This document shows positions 7,876 to 17,467 of a stretch of DNA of 64,000 nucleotides, in pieces. The position numbers and the translations under genes were made by a program. Source of the stretch: Rhodocyclaceae bacterium (GTDB lineage: Bacteria; Pseudomonadota; Gammaproteobacteria; Burkholderiales; Rhodocyclaceae). The DNA is taken from positions 1 to 64,000 of the forward strand of contig VIKE01000005.1 of assembly GCA_008080565.1 (NCBI GenBank), given 5' to 3'. Below the pieces are notes generated by a model. The model was not told the origin of the DNA. It saw nothing but the letters and a program-made list of their open reading frames with translations, and ran no database searches. Position 1 is the first letter of the stretch. Each line of letters begins with the position of its first letter.

Positions 7876-8913
7876 ATGAACTACCAAATCATGATGCTAT
7901 TGGGGCAGGACGGTGTGACCAACGGCGCCATTTACGCGTTGCTTGCGCTCTCCATTCTGTTGGTATTCACGGTCACGCGAATACTGTTCATCCCACAAGG
8001 AGAGTTTGTCTCCTTTGCCGCCCTTTGCATGGCCGCCATGGAAGCCGGCAAGCCCCTCTATATCTGCTGGCTACTGCTGGCCCTCAGTCTGATCGCCCTG
8101 GTGATGGACATCAAGGACCGCCACCAGGCCGGTGGCAAGCTGCGAATAAAAGCCGACGACCTGACCTTTCCGGTCTATGCGCTTGGCACCTGCGCCTTGC
8201 TCGCCCTTGTTCCAATCAGCGCCGCCGGCAAGCCGATTCAGGCTCTGCTGACGCTGGCCTTGATCGTGCCGCTCGGCCCGTTGATGTACCGAGTATTTTT
8301 CCAGGCCATCGCCGCCGGCCATTCGCTAGTCCTGCTCATTGTCTCGATTGCCGTCCATGTTGCGCTCGTCGGTATCGGCCTGCTCATGTTCGGCGCCGAA
8401 GGAGCCCGCATCCAGCCCTTTTCTGACGGCTCGATCCAGTTGGGAGAAGTCAACATCAACAGTCAGACCATCTGGGTCGTCGCCGTCTCTCTCATTCTGA
8501 TCGTCGCCCTCTATTTCTTCTTTGAGAAGACCCTGTACGGCAAGGCGCTGCGGGCAACCGCAGTCAATCGGCTGGGCGCCGAACTGGTCGGAATCTCGCC
8601 CGAGTTGGCCGGCAAGGCCAGTTTCTCGCTGGCGGCCTTAATCGGGGCGCTCTCCGGCATCCTGGTCGCGCCCATCACCACGATCTACTTCGACTCAGGA
8701 TTCTTGATCAGCCTGAAGGGCTTTGTCGGAGCGATCATCGGCGGCCTGGTCAGCTATCCGGTCGCTGCCATCGGCGCCCTGGGCATCGGCTTGGCCGAAG
8801 CGTTCTCGACTTTCTGGGCGAGCAGCTACAAGGAAGTCATCGTCTTTACCCTGATTCTGCCGTTCCTGCTCTGGCGCTCCCTGGCCCATGGCGGCGTAGA
8901 GGAAGAAGAATGA
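7876..8913 (+). CDS. Branched-chain-type ABC transporter permease (LivH-like)
   Basis: The 345-residue integral membrane protein has about eight to ten hydrophobic segments. It starts [20 protein letters not shown], the typical first segment of LivH permeases, and has the conserved cytoplasmic loop [19 protein letters not shown] before the last helices. It forms the inner-membrane channel with the second permease. The ATG at 7876 follows a GAAAG stretch. Its stop overlaps the next start (ATGA, 4 bp), so the transporter genes are translationally coupled. Confidence 0.88.
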   Translation: MNYQIMMLLGQDGVTNGAIYALLALSILLVFTVTRILFIPQGEFVSFAALCMAAMEAGKPLYICWLLLALSLIALVMDIKDRHQAGGKLRIKADDLTFPVYALGTCALLALVPISAAGKPIQALLTLALIVPLGPLMYRVFFQAIAAGHSLVLLIVSIAVHVALVGIGLLMFGAEGARIQPFSDGSIQLGEVNINSQTIWVVAVSLILIVALYFFFEKTLYGKALRATAVNRLGAELVGISPELAGKASFSLAALIGALSGILVAPITTIYFDSGFLISLKGFVGAIIGGLVSYPVAAIGALGIGLAEAFSTFWASSYKEVIVFTLILPFLLWRSLAHGGVEEEE

Positions 8914-10724
8914 AACCGGCCAACATTTCCCTCAAGACACTCTCTATCCTCGGCGTCGCCATCGCCATCGCACTGGGCCCCATCGCTCTGCCCGAATACC
9001 AGGTCAGTCTGGCCAACAATATCGGTATCTTCGCGCTGGTTACGCTTGGCCTGATCCTGCTGACCGGAGTCGCCGGCATGACCAGTTTCGGTCAGGCCGC
9101 CTTTGTCGGAGTCAGCGCCTACACCACGGCCTACTTGGCAACCAGCGATCAATTGCCCAACTGGCTGGGTTGGGCGGCCGGCTCCCCATGGGCGGCATTG
9201 GCCATCGGCCTGGTGCTGACCTTGGCGGTCGCTACGCTGCTCGGCGGACTGACCCTCAAGCTGTCCGGTCATTACCTGCCGCTCGGCACCATCGCCTGGG
9301 GCCTCTCGCTCTATTTCCTGTTCGGCACGCTTGAGTTCCTCGGGGGCCATACCGGCATCAGCGGCATCCCGCCACTGCAACTGTTCGGCCAGACGCTCGA
9401 CCAGGGTTACGAGTTGTATTACCTGATCTGGGTGCTCGTCCTGGCAGCGGTAATCGTGACGCTGAATCTGCTCGACTCGCGTGAAGGGCGGGCCATTCGC
9501 GCCATGCGCGGCGGCCAGTTGATGGCCGAATCGATGGGCGTCAATACCTACCGCTCGAAATTGCTCGCCTTCCTCGTGGCCGCCACCTTTGCCTCCGTCG
9601 CCGGCTGGCTCTACGCCTACACCCAGCGCTTTGTCGCCCCTGCGCCGTTCGGCCTGCAAGCCGGCATCGACTACATGTTCATGGCCCTGATCGGCGGCGT
9701 CGGACAAGTCTGGGGCGCGCTGATCGGCGCGGCGACTGTGACCTTCCTGAAGCAATGGCTGCAAGATCTGCTGCCGCACATTCTCGGCAAGAACGGCAAT
9801 TACGAATCCATCGTCTTTGGCCTGCTCATCGTCTGGCTGATGCAAAAGGCGCCCGGCGGCATCTGGTCCTGGCTATCGCCGAAGCTGCCTGACTGGAAAA
9901 TAAAGCAAACTGCCAGCCCCATCGAAACCAATGAAAAACTGCCCCGCCGCCCCCAACCCCAGGCTGGCGAGATCATCCTCGACGTCAAGAAGGTGACGCG
10001 CCGTTTCGGCGGCCTGGTCGCCAACAATGATCTGAGCCTGAGCGTCAAGGCTGGTGAGATCCTCGCCGTGATCGGCCCGAACGGCGCCGGCAAGAGCACG
10101 CTTTTCAACCAGTTGTCGTGCGTCGATACGCCGACCTCGGGCGAAATTCACTTCCGCGGGATACAGGTTAACGGCCAGACCGCCCGCCAGATTGCCGGTC
10201 TGGGCCTGAGTCGGACCTTTCAGCACGTCAAGTTGCTGCCAACCATGACAGTCCTAGAAAACGTCGCGATCGGCGCCCATCTGCGTGGCGAATGCGGCTT
10301 CCTCAGCTCGGCCTTGCGGCTTGACCGGAAAGACGAAGCCAAGTTGCTGCAGGAAGCGCGCTATCAACTCGAACGGGTCGGTCTTGGCAACTACCTGCAT
10401 GTCGAAGCCGGCAGCCTGGCACTGGGCCAGCAACGGATTCTCGAAATCGCCCGTGCCCTCTGCGCCGACCCCTGCCTGCTGCTCCTCGACGAACCGGCCG
10501 CCGGCTTGCGGCATCTGGAGAAGCAGGCCCTGGCCGACCTCCTGCGCAGACTGCGCACCGAAGGCATGGCCGTCCTGCTGGTCGAGCACGACATGGACTT
10601 CGTCATGGGCCTGGTCGATCGCGTATTCGTCATGGAGTTCGGGCAACGGATTGCCGAGGGCCTACCGGAGGAAATCCAGAAGAACCCCGCCGTGCTTGAG
10701 GCCTACCTGGGAGGTGCAGAATGA
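8910..10724 (+). CDS. Fused LivM-type permease and LivG-type ATPase
   Basis: The 604-residue protein joins two ABC subunits that are usually separate. Residues about 1-330 are a LivM-like membrane domain with the loop [15 protein letters not shown] sequence and several hydrophobic segments. A charged linker with PRRPQP follows. Residues about 350-604 are an ATP-binding domain with Walker [10 protein letters not shown], a signature-region variant [15 protein letters not shown], Walker [12 protein letters not shown] and the LivG-specific C-terminal VLEAYLG. The permease is uninterrupted and the reading frame continuous, so this is a genuine fusion. It overlaps both neighbours by 4 bp. Confidence 0.9.
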   Translation: MKPANISLKTLSILGVAIAIALGPIALPEYQVSLANNIGIFALVTLGLILLTGVAGMTSFGQAAFVGVSAYTTAYLATSDQLPNWLGWAAGSPWAALAIGLVLTLAVATLLGGLTLKLSGHYLPLGTIAWGLSLYFLFGTLEFLGGHTGISGIPPLQLFGQTLDQGYELYYLIWVLVLAAVIVTLNLLDSREGRAIRAMRGGQLMAESMGVNTYRSKLLAFLVAATFASVAGWLYAYTQRFVAPAPFGLQAGIDYMFMALIGGVGQVWGALIGAATVTFLKQWLQDLLPHILGKNGNYESIVFGLLIVWLMQKAPGGIWSWLSPKLPDWKIKQTASPIETNEKLPRRPQPQAGEIILDVKKVTRRFGGLVANNDLSLSVKAGEILAVIGPNGAGKSTLFNQLSCVDTPTSGEIHFRGIQVNGQTARQIAGLGLSRTFQHVKLLPTMTVLENVAIGAHLRGECGFLSSALRLDRKDEAKLLQEARYQLERVGLGNYLHVEAGSLALGQQRILEIARALCADPCLLLLDEPAAGLRHLEKQALADLLRRLRTEGMAVLLVEHDMDFVMGLVDRVFVMEFGQRIAEGLPEEIQKNPAVLEAYLGGAE

Positions 10725-11482
10725 GTAACGTTGTCGACAAACCGCTACTGGTCGTCAAGGACCTGTGCGTGTCCTACGGCAAGATTGAAGCCTTGTCGAA
10801 TGCCAATCTGGCAGTTGGCGAGGGTCAGATCGTCACCGTCATCGGCCCCAATGGTGCTGGCAAGACGACCCTGCTTTCGGCGCTGATGGGCGTCCTGTCT
10901 TCGCGCGGCGAAATCTGTCTCGACGGCAAGATCGAAACCTCGCCGCCGATCAAGGAAATGATCGCCCAGGGCATGAGCCTTGTTCCGGAAAAGCGCGCGC
11001 TGTTCGCGACGATGACGGTCGAGGACAATCTGCGCCTCGGCTCCTTCCGCTTTCACCGCCGCCCGAAAAAGGAACACGAAGCATCAATGGATGAGATGTT
11101 CACCCTTTTCCCGCGTCTGAAAGAACGCCGCAATCAACTTGCCGCAACGCTTTCCGGCGGCGAGCGCCAGATGCTGGCACTCGCCCGGGCGCTGATGGGC
11201 AAGCCGCGGCTACTAATGCTCGACGAACCCAGTCTCGGCCTGGCACCGCTGATTGTCCGGGAAGTCTTCCGCATCATCACCGAACTACGGCGCAAGGGCG
11301 TTTCCATACTGCTAATCGAGCAGAATGCCCGAGCCGCGCTGCGCGTCGCCGATTACGCCTACGTCCTCGAACTCGGCCACATCGCGATGGAAGGCCCGGC
11401 CTCGGAACTGGCCAACGATCCGCGCGTCATCGAAGCCTACCTAGGCAGCAGCGGCAAGCATCAGGAAATGCTGTCGACGTGA
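10721..11482 (+). CDS. Branched-chain-type ABC transporter ATPase (LivF-like)
   Basis: The 253-residue ATPase has Walker A GPNGAGKTT, signature LSGGERQMLALARAL, Walker B LLMLDEPSLGL and the LivF-type ending VIEAYLG. It pairs with the ATPase domain of the fused protein upstream to power import. The ATG at 10721 overlaps the previous stop by 4 bp and follows GGAGG. It completes a full importer: binding protein, two permeases and two ATPases. Confidence 0.9.
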   Translation: MSNVVDKPLLVVKDLCVSYGKIEALSNANLAVGEGQIVTVIGPNGAGKTTLLSALMGVLSSRGEICLDGKIETSPPIKEMIAQGMSLVPEKRALFATMTVEDNLRLGSFRFHRRPKKEHEASMDEMFTLFPRLKERRNQLAATLSGGERQMLALARALMGKPRLLMLDEPSLGLAPLIVREVFRIITELRRKGVSILLIEQNARAALRVADYAYVLELGHIAMEGPASELANDPRVIEAYLGSSGKHQEMLST

Positions 11483-12498
11483 CCGCCCCATCCGATACGC
11501 CGATACGTGTCACCATCGCCGGAGCCGGCGCGATTGGCTGTACGCTGGCCGCGTGCCTCAAACGGCGTGGCACACAGGTCAATCTGCTGGCCCGGGGCAA
11601 TACCCTAGTCCATATCCGAGAACACGGGGTACGCCTGACTGATCTCGAAGGTACCCATGTTGCTCGAGTAAACGTCAGCGATCGCGCCGATTTCGGCCCG
11701 CAGGACGTGATTTTTCTATGCGCAAAGGCACAGGATCTGATTGGGCTGATCACGCCGCTATTGCCGTTGATCGATGCCAAAACGACCATCGTGCCGGTGG
11801 TAAACGGCATTCCCTGGTGGTATTTCGACAACCACGAAGGGCGTCACAACGGCCGGACAGTCAGCGCCGTCGACCCGGATGGCCACCTTAAAGCCTTGAT
11901 CCCCGGCGCACGCATTGTCGGTACTGTGGCCTATATCACTGCAGAGAAACTGGCGACCGGCGTCGTCCGTACCACCAATCCGCTGCGCATGATCATCGGT
12001 GAACTGAACAACAGCATCACCCCGCGCGTCGAGCGCATCCAGGCGATGCTCGAACAATCAGGCATTGCGACACAGATCAGCGAACGCATTCGTGACGCGC
12101 TGTGGACCAAAGTCATCGCCAACCTGACCTCGAATCCGCTGTCCGTCGTCTCAGGCGGCACCCTGAACGATATCTATGGTGACCCGGAGCTGATGAAAGT
12201 CACCCGCCAAATGCTAGACGAGGTGCTGCTGACCGCAGCCTCCTTCGGCGCCCGCATCGACCTCGACCCAACATCGTTCATGGCTATGGGGGCTGGCATG
12301 GGAGAAGTACGTACCTCCATGCTGCAGGACTACGACAACGGCCTGCCACTCGAACTGACTTCCATCGGTGATGCCGTGGTCGAGCTGGCCAGCCTGCATG
12401 ACCTGTCACTGCCTGCCACCACCACCATCCTGACCCTTGCGCGATTCCGCAGCGCCCTCTCTCGGAAAAAACTGAGCCAACAAAAGGAGAAAGCATGA
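11479..12498 (+). CDS. Ketopantoate reductase-like (PanE/ApbA family) oxidoreductase
   Basis: The 339-residue protein has the PanE layout: an N-terminal Rossmann motif GAGAIGCTLAACL, a middle VNGIPWW segment that corresponds to the family's substrate loop, and a helical C-terminal domain with the conserved lysine in ALWTKVIANLTSNPLSV. It should reduce a 2-keto acid or oxidise a 2-hydroxy acid with NADP(H). It starts with GTG at 11479, overlapping the livF-like stop by 4 bp. Its place in an uptake operon argues against pantothenate synthesis and for a catabolic role. The real substrate cannot be read from the sequence. Confidence 0.75.
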   Translation: MTAPSDTPIRVTIAGAGAIGCTLAACLKRRGTQVNLLARGNTLVHIREHGVRLTDLEGTHVARVNVSDRADFGPQDVIFLCAKAQDLIGLITPLLPLIDAKTTIVPVVNGIPWWYFDNHEGRHNGRTVSAVDPDGHLKALIPGARIVGTVAYITAEKLATGVVRTTNPLRMIIGELNNSITPRVERIQAMLEQSGIATQISERIRDALWTKVIANLTSNPLSVVSGGTLNDIYGDPELMKVTRQMLDEVLLTAASFGARIDLDPTSFMAMGAGMGEVRTSMLQDYDNGLPLELTSIGDAVVELASLHDLSLPATTTILTLARFRSALSRKKLSQQKEKA

Positions 12499-13268
12499 AT
12501 CGCCAGATCGAGCCCGTAATGCTCAAACCCACCCAGTGCAACGATCAGGAATGGGCCCTGCGTTGCGAATTGGCCGAGTGCTACCACCTGATCGATTACA
12601 TGGGATGGAGCGAAACCATCTTCAATCACATCTCAGCCCGCCTGCCCGGCCCGGCACATCACTACCTGGTAAACCCCTTCGGTCTAAACTATGACGAAGT
12701 GACCCCAGCCAACCTGCTCAAGGTCGACCTTGACGGCGCCAAACTGGAAGAGTCTACCTACGAAGCAAACCCTGCCGGATTTGCCCTGCACAGCGCGATC
12801 CACGGCGCACGTGACGACATTCACTGCGTCATCCACACGCATACCACCGAAGTTTCGGCTGTCGCGCAGAAGAAGCGCGGTTTCAGCCATAACGATTTTT
12901 ACGGCGCCCAATTGTTTGGTCGTTGCGGCTACCACAGCTTCGAAGGCATCACGCTGTTCGCCGACGAAAAGTCGCGAATGCTAGACAGCCTCAGCGACAA
13001 ACACATTCTGGTGCTGCGCAATCATGGCGTCGCTGTGGGCGAAAGCTCCATTGCCAAAACATTTTTCCTGCTGTGGACCGTCCAGCGCGCCGCGGAAATC
13101 CAGTGCAAGGCTGAATCGATGCACGGCGAAGACGTCATACTGCCCGACGAAATTCGCCAGAAGTGTACTGACCTGACCGCAATGCTCATCCGCGACAGTG
13201 GCTTCGCCCAGAAATTCTTCAACGGCATGGTTCGCAAAATGCACGCCAACAAGGGGACCGGCGGGTAA
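12495..13268 (+). CDS. Class II aldolase/adducin family protein
   Basis: The 257-residue protein is a class II aldolase/adducin domain. Zinc-ligand histidines are visible in CVIHTHT (near residue 115) and in VLRNHGVAVG (near residue 175), with the substrate loop ETIFNHISARLPG near residues 38-50. Family members cleave phosphorylated sugars or act as decarboxylases or epimerases on hydroxy acids. It starts 4 bp inside the reductase gene. With the PanE-like enzyme it may process the side chain released from the imported compound, which is inference from context. Confidence 0.78.
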   Translation: MNRQIEPVMLKPTQCNDQEWALRCELAECYHLIDYMGWSETIFNHISARLPGPAHHYLVNPFGLNYDEVTPANLLKVDLDGAKLEESTYEANPAGFALHSAIHGARDDIHCVIHTHTTEVSAVAQKKRGFSHNDFYGAQLFGRCGYHSFEGITLFADEKSRMLDSLSDKHILVLRNHGVAVGESSIAKTFFLLWTVQRAAEIQCKAESMHGEDVILPDEIRQKCTDLTAMLIRDSGFAQKFFNGMVRKMHANKGTGG

Positions 13269-13402
13269 GGCCATAGCCGATTTCCTTGACGAAATTCATC
13301 TTGTTCCAAGGAAGCCCGACACCCCAGAGGCATTCCGCTAAAATAGTCGCCTTTTCACGTTTCAGCGGCAACATTTTTCGAGCTTTTCAGGTGAGGCAAA
13401 AG

Positions 13403-13876
13403 ATGATTATCAGCAAAAAAATGCGGCGTTTCATCCCCTCGTGCGAAGAGTTCTGCTACGAGGAGTTTCCTTTTTACTGGCTGGCCAAAGTTCAAGGAAT
13501 CTATACGCAGCAAATGGAAAAAGCGCTCAAGAAAATCGGTACCGACATTCCTTCGTGGCGTGTCCTGTTCATCCTTAAAGAACAAGGAAAATGCAGCGTT
13601 TCCGAAATCTCGGTCCATGCAATCACTAAATTATCGACGGTGACCCGCATCATCTACCGGATGAAAGCCGAAGGGTTAATAGAAACCAATACCCATGCCG
13701 AAGATGGCCGGGTCACTGAGGTTTCATTGACAGACAAGGGGCTGAATTTGATCGTCCAGGCCAAACAGAGCACTGAGAAGATCTTTGCCCGTAGTTTCGA
13801 CAACCTTAGTGAAGGCCAGCTCTTAAAGCTGAATCAAACCCTTGAACAGCTGTACAAAAATCTCGCCGAAGATTAG
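13403..13876 (+). CDS. MarR-family transcriptional regulator (IacR-like candidate)
   Basis: The 157-residue winged-helix regulator has the MarR recognition region SVSEISVHAITKLSTVTRII and a wing with HAEDGRVTEVSLTDKG, flanked by N- and C-terminal dimerisation helices. The ATG at 13403 follows GAGG; an ATG at 13286 would add a low-complexity leader without a ribosome site. It is the last gene of the transporter cluster, 134 bp after the aldolase gene. Known iac clusters are controlled by a MarR protein, IacR, that responds to indole-acetate, so this is the best candidate for that role. It probably represses one or both divergent operons. Confidence 0.8.
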   Translation: MIISKKMRRFIPSCEEFCYEEFPFYWLAKVQGIYTQQMEKALKKIGTDIPSWRVLFILKEQGKCSVSEISVHAITKLSTVTRIIYRMKAEGLIETNTHAEDGRVTEVSLTDKGLNLIVQAKQSTEKIFARSFDNLSEGQLLKLNQTLEQLYKNLAED

Positions 13877-14352
13877 CGCTGCATAAACAGGCCAGAAACA
13901 CATTCGGTAAGCGAAATTCAGATTGCCCATATTCCCCCTCGGGAAATCAGCGGTAACACGCTCCATGCGTGCAACGGTCCGCTTGCCACTGGTTGTTTGC
14001 GGAAGGCTACGCGGTAGCGGTCAAAATGCAGGGATATAAGCAGGATTTTTCAGTTCAGTAAGCGACCATTCAAATTCGCCGGCCAGATTTTTGCGCCGGA
14101 CCTGCTCAAATGGCACTTTCTCAATGACCAGTCTAGCCGAGTTGTGCGCATAGGCTGTCCGACAGGTTTCAAAGTGAAGCGGTCGTTGGAATGGCCGCAT
14201 TGAGAGGCCGGTGACCGGCAGCTTATGGCCGATCTCTGCCAATTCAAACCGTTCCCAACTTCCCTGATCTTCGCGTTTTCCTGGTCTCGCCAACTCGCCA
14301 GCATCGGCAGCTTATAATTCGCCCCTTCCTTTCCCGACCCGGATTTCGCCGC
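13877..14352. other. Intergenic region with no convincing gene
   Basis: This 476-bp stretch separates the catabolic region from dusC. A 90-codon minus-strand frame (14021-14293) crosses it, but it has no ribosome site and no recognisable motif. A perfect TATAAT at 14313-14318, about 35 bp before the dusC ATG, may be the -10 box of the dusC operon, although a good -35 is missing. Confidence 0.4.
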
Positions 14353-15312
14353 ATGTCCCGCATTCTTCTCGCCCCCATGGAAGGGCTCGCCGACGATTTG
14401 TTGCGCGGCGTGCTGACGGCTATTGGCGGCTACGACTGGGGCATCTGCGAATTTGTCCGGGTTTCGGCCAATGTGCTGCCGGCCAAAACCTACGAGCGCA
14501 TCTGCCCGGAACTGTTGAATGGCAGCAAGACGGCGGCCGGGACGCCGATGCGCGTTCAGTTGCTCGGTTCCGATCCGTTTTTGATGGCCGCGAATGCGGC
14601 GCGGCTGGTGACGCTCAACCCGGCCGGCATCGATCTGAATTTTGGTTGCCCGGCACCGACGGTGAATCGCCATCGCGGCGGTGCGGCCTTGCTTGGCGAG
14701 CCGGAGTTGCTGAACGAGATCGCCAGCGCCGTGCGCGCCGTGGTGCCGGCGCACATTCCGTTTACGGCCAAGATGCGCCTCGGCATCGACAACACCAGCC
14801 GGGCCGTCGACAACGCGCAGGCGCTGGTCGCCGCGGGCATCGACGAACTGATTGTGCATGGCCGGACCAAGGCTGATGGTTATCGCCCGCCGGCGCGCTG
14901 GGAGTGGATCGACCGGGTGCGCGCCGCCATCGATATTCCGCTGATCGCCAACGGCGAAGTATGGACCGTCGAGGATTTCCGCAATTGCCAGGCGGCGACC
15001 GGTTGTGCCGACATTATGGTTGGCCGGGGCGCAGTCGCCGACCCGCTGCTGGCCCGGCGCGTGCGCGGCGAGGAAACCGGTGGCTGGGCGGAAATCCGGC
15101 CGGCCGTTGGCGACTACTGGCTGGGCGTGCGCAAGAAAGTGGTGGCGGTGCATGCCGGTGGCCGTCTCAAGCAATGGCTGGCGATGATGCGGCGCCATTA
15201 CCCGGAGGCCGAAGTGCTTTATGACCGGCTACGGCCGATCAAGGGCGCGGCCGACATCGATGTGGCGCTGGTTGCCGAAGGCCTGCTGACGCCGGAACGG
15301 CTGGCGGCATGA
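14353..15312 (+). CDS. dusC: tRNA-dihydrouridine synthase C
   Basis: The 319-residue flavoenzyme reduces uridine to dihydrouridine in the tRNA D-loop (U16 in the DusC subfamily). It starts with the flavin-binding strand MSRILLAPMEGL and has NFGCPAPTVNRHRGGAALL with the catalytic cysteine, the substrate-loop FTAKMRLGIDNTSRAV and the phosphate-binding IANGEVWTVEDF. The CEFVRVSANVLP segment places it with DusC rather than DusA or DusB. Its stop overlaps the following start by 4 bp (ATGA), forming an operon with the methyltransferase-like gene. Confidence 0.9.
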   Translation: MSRILLAPMEGLADDLLRGVLTAIGGYDWGICEFVRVSANVLPAKTYERICPELLNGSKTAAGTPMRVQLLGSDPFLMAANAARLVTLNPAGIDLNFGCPAPTVNRHRGGAALLGEPELLNEIASAVRAVVPAHIPFTAKMRLGIDNTSRAVDNAQALVAAGIDELIVHGRTKADGYRPPARWEWIDRVRAAIDIPLIANGEVWTVEDFRNCQAATGCADIMVGRGAVADPLLARRVRGEETGGWAEIRPAVGDYWLGVRKKVVAVHAGGRLKQWLAMMRRHYPEAEVLYDRLRPIKGAADIDVALVAEGLLTPERLAA

Positions 15313-15989
15313 CGGACGAGCCCGTGTCTGGTAACTCCCGCTTCATTTCCAGCGCGCAGGAAGGACCGCACCGCGACCTCGAAGCGCTCGTCCGTCGGCA
15401 CATGGCGCATCCGTTCAGGAAGCCGATTGCCGACTACAACCGTGAGGCCTTCGCGCTGGCCATGGCGGCACGCGAGGCGTGGAATCCGCAGGCGCCGCTG
15501 ATTCTCGACGCCGGCTGCGGCGTTGGCTGGAGTACGCAGCGCATCGCCGAAACATTCCCCGATCATTTCGTTTTTGGCGTTGATCAGTCGGTCGACCGCA
15601 TCAGCCGTGGCAAGCCCTTGCCGATGCCGGCCAACGCGCTGCTGATCCGGGCCGATCTGGTCGACTTCTGGCGCCTGCTGGCCGATAACGGCGTTCGTCT
15701 CGCCCGGCATCACAACCTCTACCCGAACCCGTGGCCGAAGATCGGCCATCTGGCCCGGCGCTGGCAGGGCCACGCGGTGTTTCCGGTGTGGCGCGAACTG
15801 GGCGGCGAAGTCGAATGCCGCAGCAACTGGCGCATCTACATCGAGGAAATGGCCCAGGCGCTGAGCCTGCTGAGTGGTCAGCCGGTCGTTGCCGAGCCTT
15901 GGCAAACCGATGACCCGATGACGCCCTTCGAAAAGAAATACCTCGCCTCCGGCCACGAACTATGGCGCTGCCGGGTCAGCCTGCCATGA
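15309..15989 (+). CDS. TrmB-like SAM-dependent methyltransferase
   Basis: The 226-residue Rossmann methyltransferase has the SAM motif LILDAGCGVGWSTQ and the TrmB-like motif NLYPNPWPK, which in tRNA (guanine-N7) methyltransferase reads as a PDPWPK-type box. The rest is divergent from standard TrmB, including a GHLARRWQGHAVFP segment where TrmB has a basic cluster. It lies between dusC and a YkgJ-type gene with 4-bp overlaps on both sides, which supports a tRNA-linked role. It is either a divergent m7G46 methyltransferase or a paralogue with another target. Confidence 0.75.
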   Translation: MTDEPVSGNSRFISSAQEGPHRDLEALVRRHMAHPFRKPIADYNREAFALAMAAREAWNPQAPLILDAGCGVGWSTQRIAETFPDHFVFGVDQSVDRISRGKPLPMPANALLIRADLVDFWRLLADNGVRLARHHNLYPNPWPKIGHLARRWQGHAVFPVWRELGGEVECRSNWRIYIEEMAQALSLLSGQPVVAEPWQTDDPMTPFEKKYLASGHELWRCRVSLP

Positions 15990-16300
15990 GCATTTGCCAG
16001 ACCTGCGGCGCCTGCTGCGCCAGCCTGCGCGTCGATTTTCACCCGGCCGAGCTGGCCGGTGGTGCCTTTGCCTGGGGGCAGGGCGTGCCGGTGGAAATGA
16101 CGGTGCCGGTGACGCCAGCCATCGTCCGCCTGTGCGGCACCGACGCCAGCCCGCCGCGCTGCGTGGCGCTGGCTGGCGAGGTCGGTGTGGCGGTGCAATG
16201 CACGATTTACGACGTTCGGCCCTCGCCCTGCCGGGAGTTCGATACCGAACATGCGGCCTGCAACAAGGCGCGCCAGCGCTGCGGGTTAGCGCCTTTGTAG
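15986..16300 (+). CDS. YkgJ-family cysteine-cluster protein
   Basis: The 104-residue protein opens with the cysteine cluster MSICQTCGACC and has further cysteines in CRCVAL-like, CTIYDVRPSPC and ACNKARQRC positions. This is the UPF0153/YkgJ pattern, thought to bind zinc or an iron-sulfur cluster. The ATG at 15986 overlaps the previous stop by 4 bp; an ATG at 15962 would overlap more and lacks a ribosome site. The function is unknown; the tight coupling to dusC and the TrmB-like gene hints at a role in RNA modification. Confidence 0.8.
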   Translation: MSICQTCGACCASLRVDFHPAELAGGAFAWGQGVPVEMTVPVTPAIVRLCGTDASPPRCVALAGEVGVAVQCTIYDVRPSPCREFDTEHAACNKARQRCGLAPL

Positions 16301-16501
16301 GTTGCGGAAGTCGGACAGGAGGTTGGCAACTTTGTGCCCATTGCAGCCGGTAAGTCTTTATGAAAGCGGACGTTCAACATCAGAAATACCAATCTACAGG
16401 CTATCGCGTGGGTCCGGCTGAAGGGTTGGGCGACTGGAAACGTAACTCCCTGACTATTCCTTTTGAGGTCGAAACTGGAGTGGTCGGACGAAGCATGCCA
16501 G

Positions 16502-17467
16502 CTATTCTCGGGTTAGGCTGTAAAGCGTCGGTGCGGAGGTTCCGAAATTTTCGCAGACATGTAATTCATCTCCAGAATCGGCTATCCACATTAGGAATGG
16601 TGATCCTGAATCTACGCTTGCTAGCAAACTGGTAGCCGCTCCTGCTGTTGAGCCAACCGGCCGGTCAATAATGGAACCGGTGATTACTCTTCCTCGAATC
16701 GTGCCGTGGTACTTCAATTCGTATTGCATGGAATCAGCGGGGGCACTTGCTGTCTGATTTTTTCCAAAGCCCAATGCGTTGATCAATCCAGAGCCAATAG
16801 TCTTTACTTCGTAGGTTCCTAGAGCGGCTATAGAGCCGTCTTTAACATGTAGCTCCAAGGCACACTTCGGTGCACGCCATCTCCCGGCTAGGTTGATCGC
16901 GTCAGGTTTGCTTAAGGCTCGGCCAAACTGACGGTAATACTCGTGAATAGGACTAGCCTTAGCGAATGCTTCTGTTTCTATCTTTTGTTCGGCCTCTACT
17001 GCGTCATTAATGGCACCAAGCGCCTTTTCCACGTTCTTATGGTGATCCTTGATGGCCATCGCAGCATCGAGAGTTTTTCTAGCCTCGGGGACGAAGCCAT
17101 CTTCCAATAATTTGTAGGCAAGGTTACTCATTGCCAGAGTTTCGCCCTGCTGCTCCGCCTCTCTATAAGCTTCAACGGCCTTTATTGGCATACCCAATTT
17201 CGCGAGGGCTACCCCGAGGTTGTTCCAAGTCACCGGTTTCCGGTTCTTGGGCAGAATTCGCGAGTAGTGGTAGGCAGCTAGTTCATCTCGGTTTAATTCC
17301 GAGTATTTGAAGGCCAACGAAAAGCGAGTGTCATCGTCCGCAGGCCGAATTTCGAGCAGTCTTTCCTGAGTAGCGAGCTCTGCCTCGTTGTTCTTCTGCT
17401 CAATAGCGAGCAATCTTTCAGCCTCAAGAACCTCGATCTCCCCTAGCCCCATTTCGTGACTAATCAT
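16502..17467 (-). CDS. TPR-containing C-terminal half of a frameshifted TIR-TPR gene
   Basis: The frame encodes 321 residues: tetratricopeptide-like helices over about residues 1-180 (for example WNNLGVALAKLGMPIKAVEAYREA) and a beta-rich C-terminal domain starting near INLAGRWRAPKCALELHV. The nominal ATG at 17467 is probably not a real start. The same frame continues upstream with protein-like helical sequence (EERIRLLGEAALSNQKAGNS, AKARGLAGQLR) to about 17610, where it meets the frame of the upstream TIR gene. The region has lower GC than its neighbours, a sign of transfer. Either the two frames form one protein of about 636 residues after a -1 shift, or the gene is broken. Confidence 0.6.
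   Translation of the reverse strand: MISHEMGLGEIEVLEAERLLAIEQKNNEAELATQERLLEIRPADDDTRFSLAFKYSELNRDELAAYHYSRILPKNRKPVTWNNLGVALAKLGMPIKAVEAYREAEQQGETLAMSNLAYKLLEDGFVPEARKTLDAAMAIKDHHKNVEKALGAINDAVEAEQKIETEAFAKASPIHEYYRQFGRALSKPDAINLAGRWRAPKCALELHVKDGSIAALGTYEVKTIGSGLINALGFGKNQTASAPADSMQYELKYHGTIRGRVITGSIIDRPVGSTAGAATSLLASVDSGSPFLMWIADSGDELHVCENFGTSAPTLYSLTRE

Noticed and set aside
14021..14293. 90-codon minus-strand frame before dusC
   Set aside because: No ribosome site, no recognised motif and poor codon bias; kept as intergenic.
16360..16635. 91-codon plus-strand frame overlapping the end of the TPR gene
   Set aside because: It runs antisense to better-supported protein sequence and has no family features.
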